The position numbers and the translations under genes are program-made. From Aquabacter sp. (GTDB taxonomy: Bacteria > Pseudomonadota > Alphaproteobacteria > Rhizobiales > Xanthobacteraceae), in NCBI GenBank assembly GCA_030147645.1, contig JASBUY010000104.1, positions 1 through 7,250 of the forward strand: a stretch of DNA of 7,250 nt. Reading direction: 5' to 3'. This document shows positions 6,924 to 7,250 of this stretch, one piece after another (position 1 is the stretch's first letter; each line of letters opens with the position of its first letter). The notes beneath the pieces are model-generated. The model made no database searches. It was not told the DNA's origin and worked only from the letters and a program-made list of their open reading frames with translations.

Positions 6924-6988
6924 ACCGTGCGGGAAAGCCCTTAAGCGAAGCGGCGCGGCGCGCGGCGGGGATACGCTTTGGATATGAG

Positions 6989-7065
6989 TGGTGTCCCGGA
7001 AGGGATTCGAACCCCTGACCTGCGGTTTAGGAAACCGCTGCTCTATCCTGCTGAGCTACCGGGAC
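6989..7065 (-). tRNA. tRNA-Arg, anticodon CCT
   Basis: The minus strand folds as a full cloverleaf: acceptor GTCCCGG/CCGGGAC (7 bp), D stem GCTC/GAGC, anticodon stem GCGGT/ACCGC with loop TTCCTAA giving anticodon CCT, variable loop AGGTC, and T stem AGGGG/CCCTT with loop TTCGAAT, including one G-T wobble. Discriminator A73 is at 6992 and CCA is encoded at 6991-6989, giving 77 nt in total. It reads the arginine codon AGG. Such tRNA genes are common integration sites, but no repeat of its 3' end occurs elsewhere in this window, so no element is indicated. Confidence 0.97.
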
Positions 7066-7076
7066 ACGCCGCTCCT

Positions 7077-7082
7077 TTTAAA
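7077..7082 (-). promoter_or_regulatory. Candidate -10 box of the tRNA-Arg gene
   Basis: The minus strand reads TTTAAA in a TTTAAAAGG context, matching TATAAT at four positions, and a start near 7070 would give a 5-nt leader before the mature tRNA end at 7065. The stretch between is GC-rich (GGAGCGGCG), like the discriminators of stringently controlled stable-RNA promoters. No good -35 is visible at the expected spacing. Confidence 0.4.
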
Positions 7083-7131
7083 GCGGGCGGGCGGGCGACG
7101 GAAGAGGCCCGGCGGGCCACGCACAACAGAA

Positions 7132-7154
7132 CGCCGCGCAAAGGCGGCGCGGCG
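7132..7154 (-). terminator. Candidate Rho-independent terminator between the right-edge gene and the tRNA
   Basis: A perfect 8-bp GC stem (CGCCGCGC/GCGCGGCG) with a 7-nt loop is followed on the minus strand by TTCTGTTGT. It lies 32 nt downstream of the stop of the frame at 7187-7250 and upstream of the tRNA promoter, where a terminator would be expected. The T tract is interrupted and the area is rich in GCG repeats, so chance remains possible. Confidence 0.4.
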
Positions 7155-7186
7155 CTGGCGAAAATGTGAAGCGCAACCGGGTCGCG

Positions 7187-7250
7187 TCAGGCCGGGTAAA
7201 GCTCCGCAATGGAAGGTGATGCCGCTTTGCTTTTGTCGCGGCGCCGCAGC
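7187..7250 (-). CDS. Possible C-terminal end of an unidentified minus-strand gene
   Basis: A minus-strand frame open from the right edge ends in TGA at 7187-7189. Its last residues read LRRRDKSKAASPSIAELYPA. The stretch is hydrophilic with a basic cluster, typical of a protein tail, and the hairpin 32 nt later supports a gene end here. Only about 20 residues are visible, too few to recognise a family. The other strand is also open over these bases (ATG 7209), so the call is tentative. Confidence 0.35.
   Translation of the reverse strand, partial: LRRRDKSKAASPSIAELYPA

Noticed and set aside
4497..6944. Plus-strand frame of 815 codons opposite cydD and the regulator
   Set aside because: Exceptionally long, but it mirrors two well-supported minus-strand genes and crosses the control region; composition is that of a GC-bias shadow.
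6942..6978. GC-rich repeats with AAGCG/CGCTT ends downstream of the tRNA as a terminator
   Set aside because: The inner palindromes lack a proper loop and no T run follows; simple GCG repetition explains it.
6989..7065. tRNA-Arg as attachment site of an integrated element
   Set aside because: No second copy of the tRNA 3' end, no integrase and no composition change in the window.
6978..7169. Plus-strand 63-codon frame containing a GIRTPDLRFRKPLLYPAELPG-like stretch
   Set aside because: This is the well-known false peptide from reading a tRNA gene backwards; the tRNA-Arg at 6989-7065 explains it.
7209..7250. Plus-strand ATG with an open frame to the right edge
   Set aside because: Only 14 codons, no suitable ribosome site, and it lies opposite the more plausible minus-strand gene end.

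Overview
The window is GC-rich and carries a single minus-strand gene cluster for a bd-type quinol oxidase. The proteins are proteobacterial, and the layout (GbsR-like regulator, cydD, cydC, cydA, cydB in one direction, with an FNR/FixK-type site upstream) suggests an alphaproteobacterium, probably Hyphomicrobiales and perhaps Xanthobacteraceae-like. That placement is an inference from GC content, protein flavour and regulatory sites; no sequence comparison was run.

From right to left, which is the direction of transcription: (i) 7187-7250 looks like the extreme C-terminus of an unidentified minus-strand gene, followed by a hairpin resembling an intrinsic terminator (7132-7154). (ii) A complete tRNA-Arg(CCT) with encoded CCA lies at 6989-7065, with an AT-rich -10-like box just upstream. 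(iii) The control region 6753-6988 holds an FNR/FixK half-palindrome pair (6910-6923), a -10-like hexamer exactly 22 nt downstream of it (6882-6887), an 18-bp perfect inverted repeat (6775-6792), and a short open frame (6749-6838) whose stop overlaps the next start codon. (iv) A GbsR/MarR-type regulator (6180-6752) is followed after 3 nt by cydD (4440-6176), which overlaps cydC (2755-4443) by 4 nt. (v) After an 82-nt gap with a small hairpin come cydA (1098-2672) and, 4 nt later, cydB (1-1093), which runs off the left edge about 15-20 codons before its expected end.

The genes form one functional unit. CydA and CydB are the haem-bearing and structural subunits of the oxidase, which takes electrons from quinol and reduces oxygen to water with high affinity. 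CydD and CydC form the heterodimeric ABC transporter needed for its assembly (thiol export and, more recently, haem transport have been proposed). The promoter reads as activated by an FNR/FixK-type protein under low oxygen, while the co-transcribed regulator probably acts on the 18-bp palindrome in its own leader. The usual small third subunit (CydX/YbgT) would lie beyond the left edge.

I see no mobile element, CRISPR array, phage gene or novel multi-gene system here. The most notable parts are regulatory: the FNR-type promoter with textbook spacing, the palindrome, and the untested role of the GbsR-like protein as first gene of a cyd operon.
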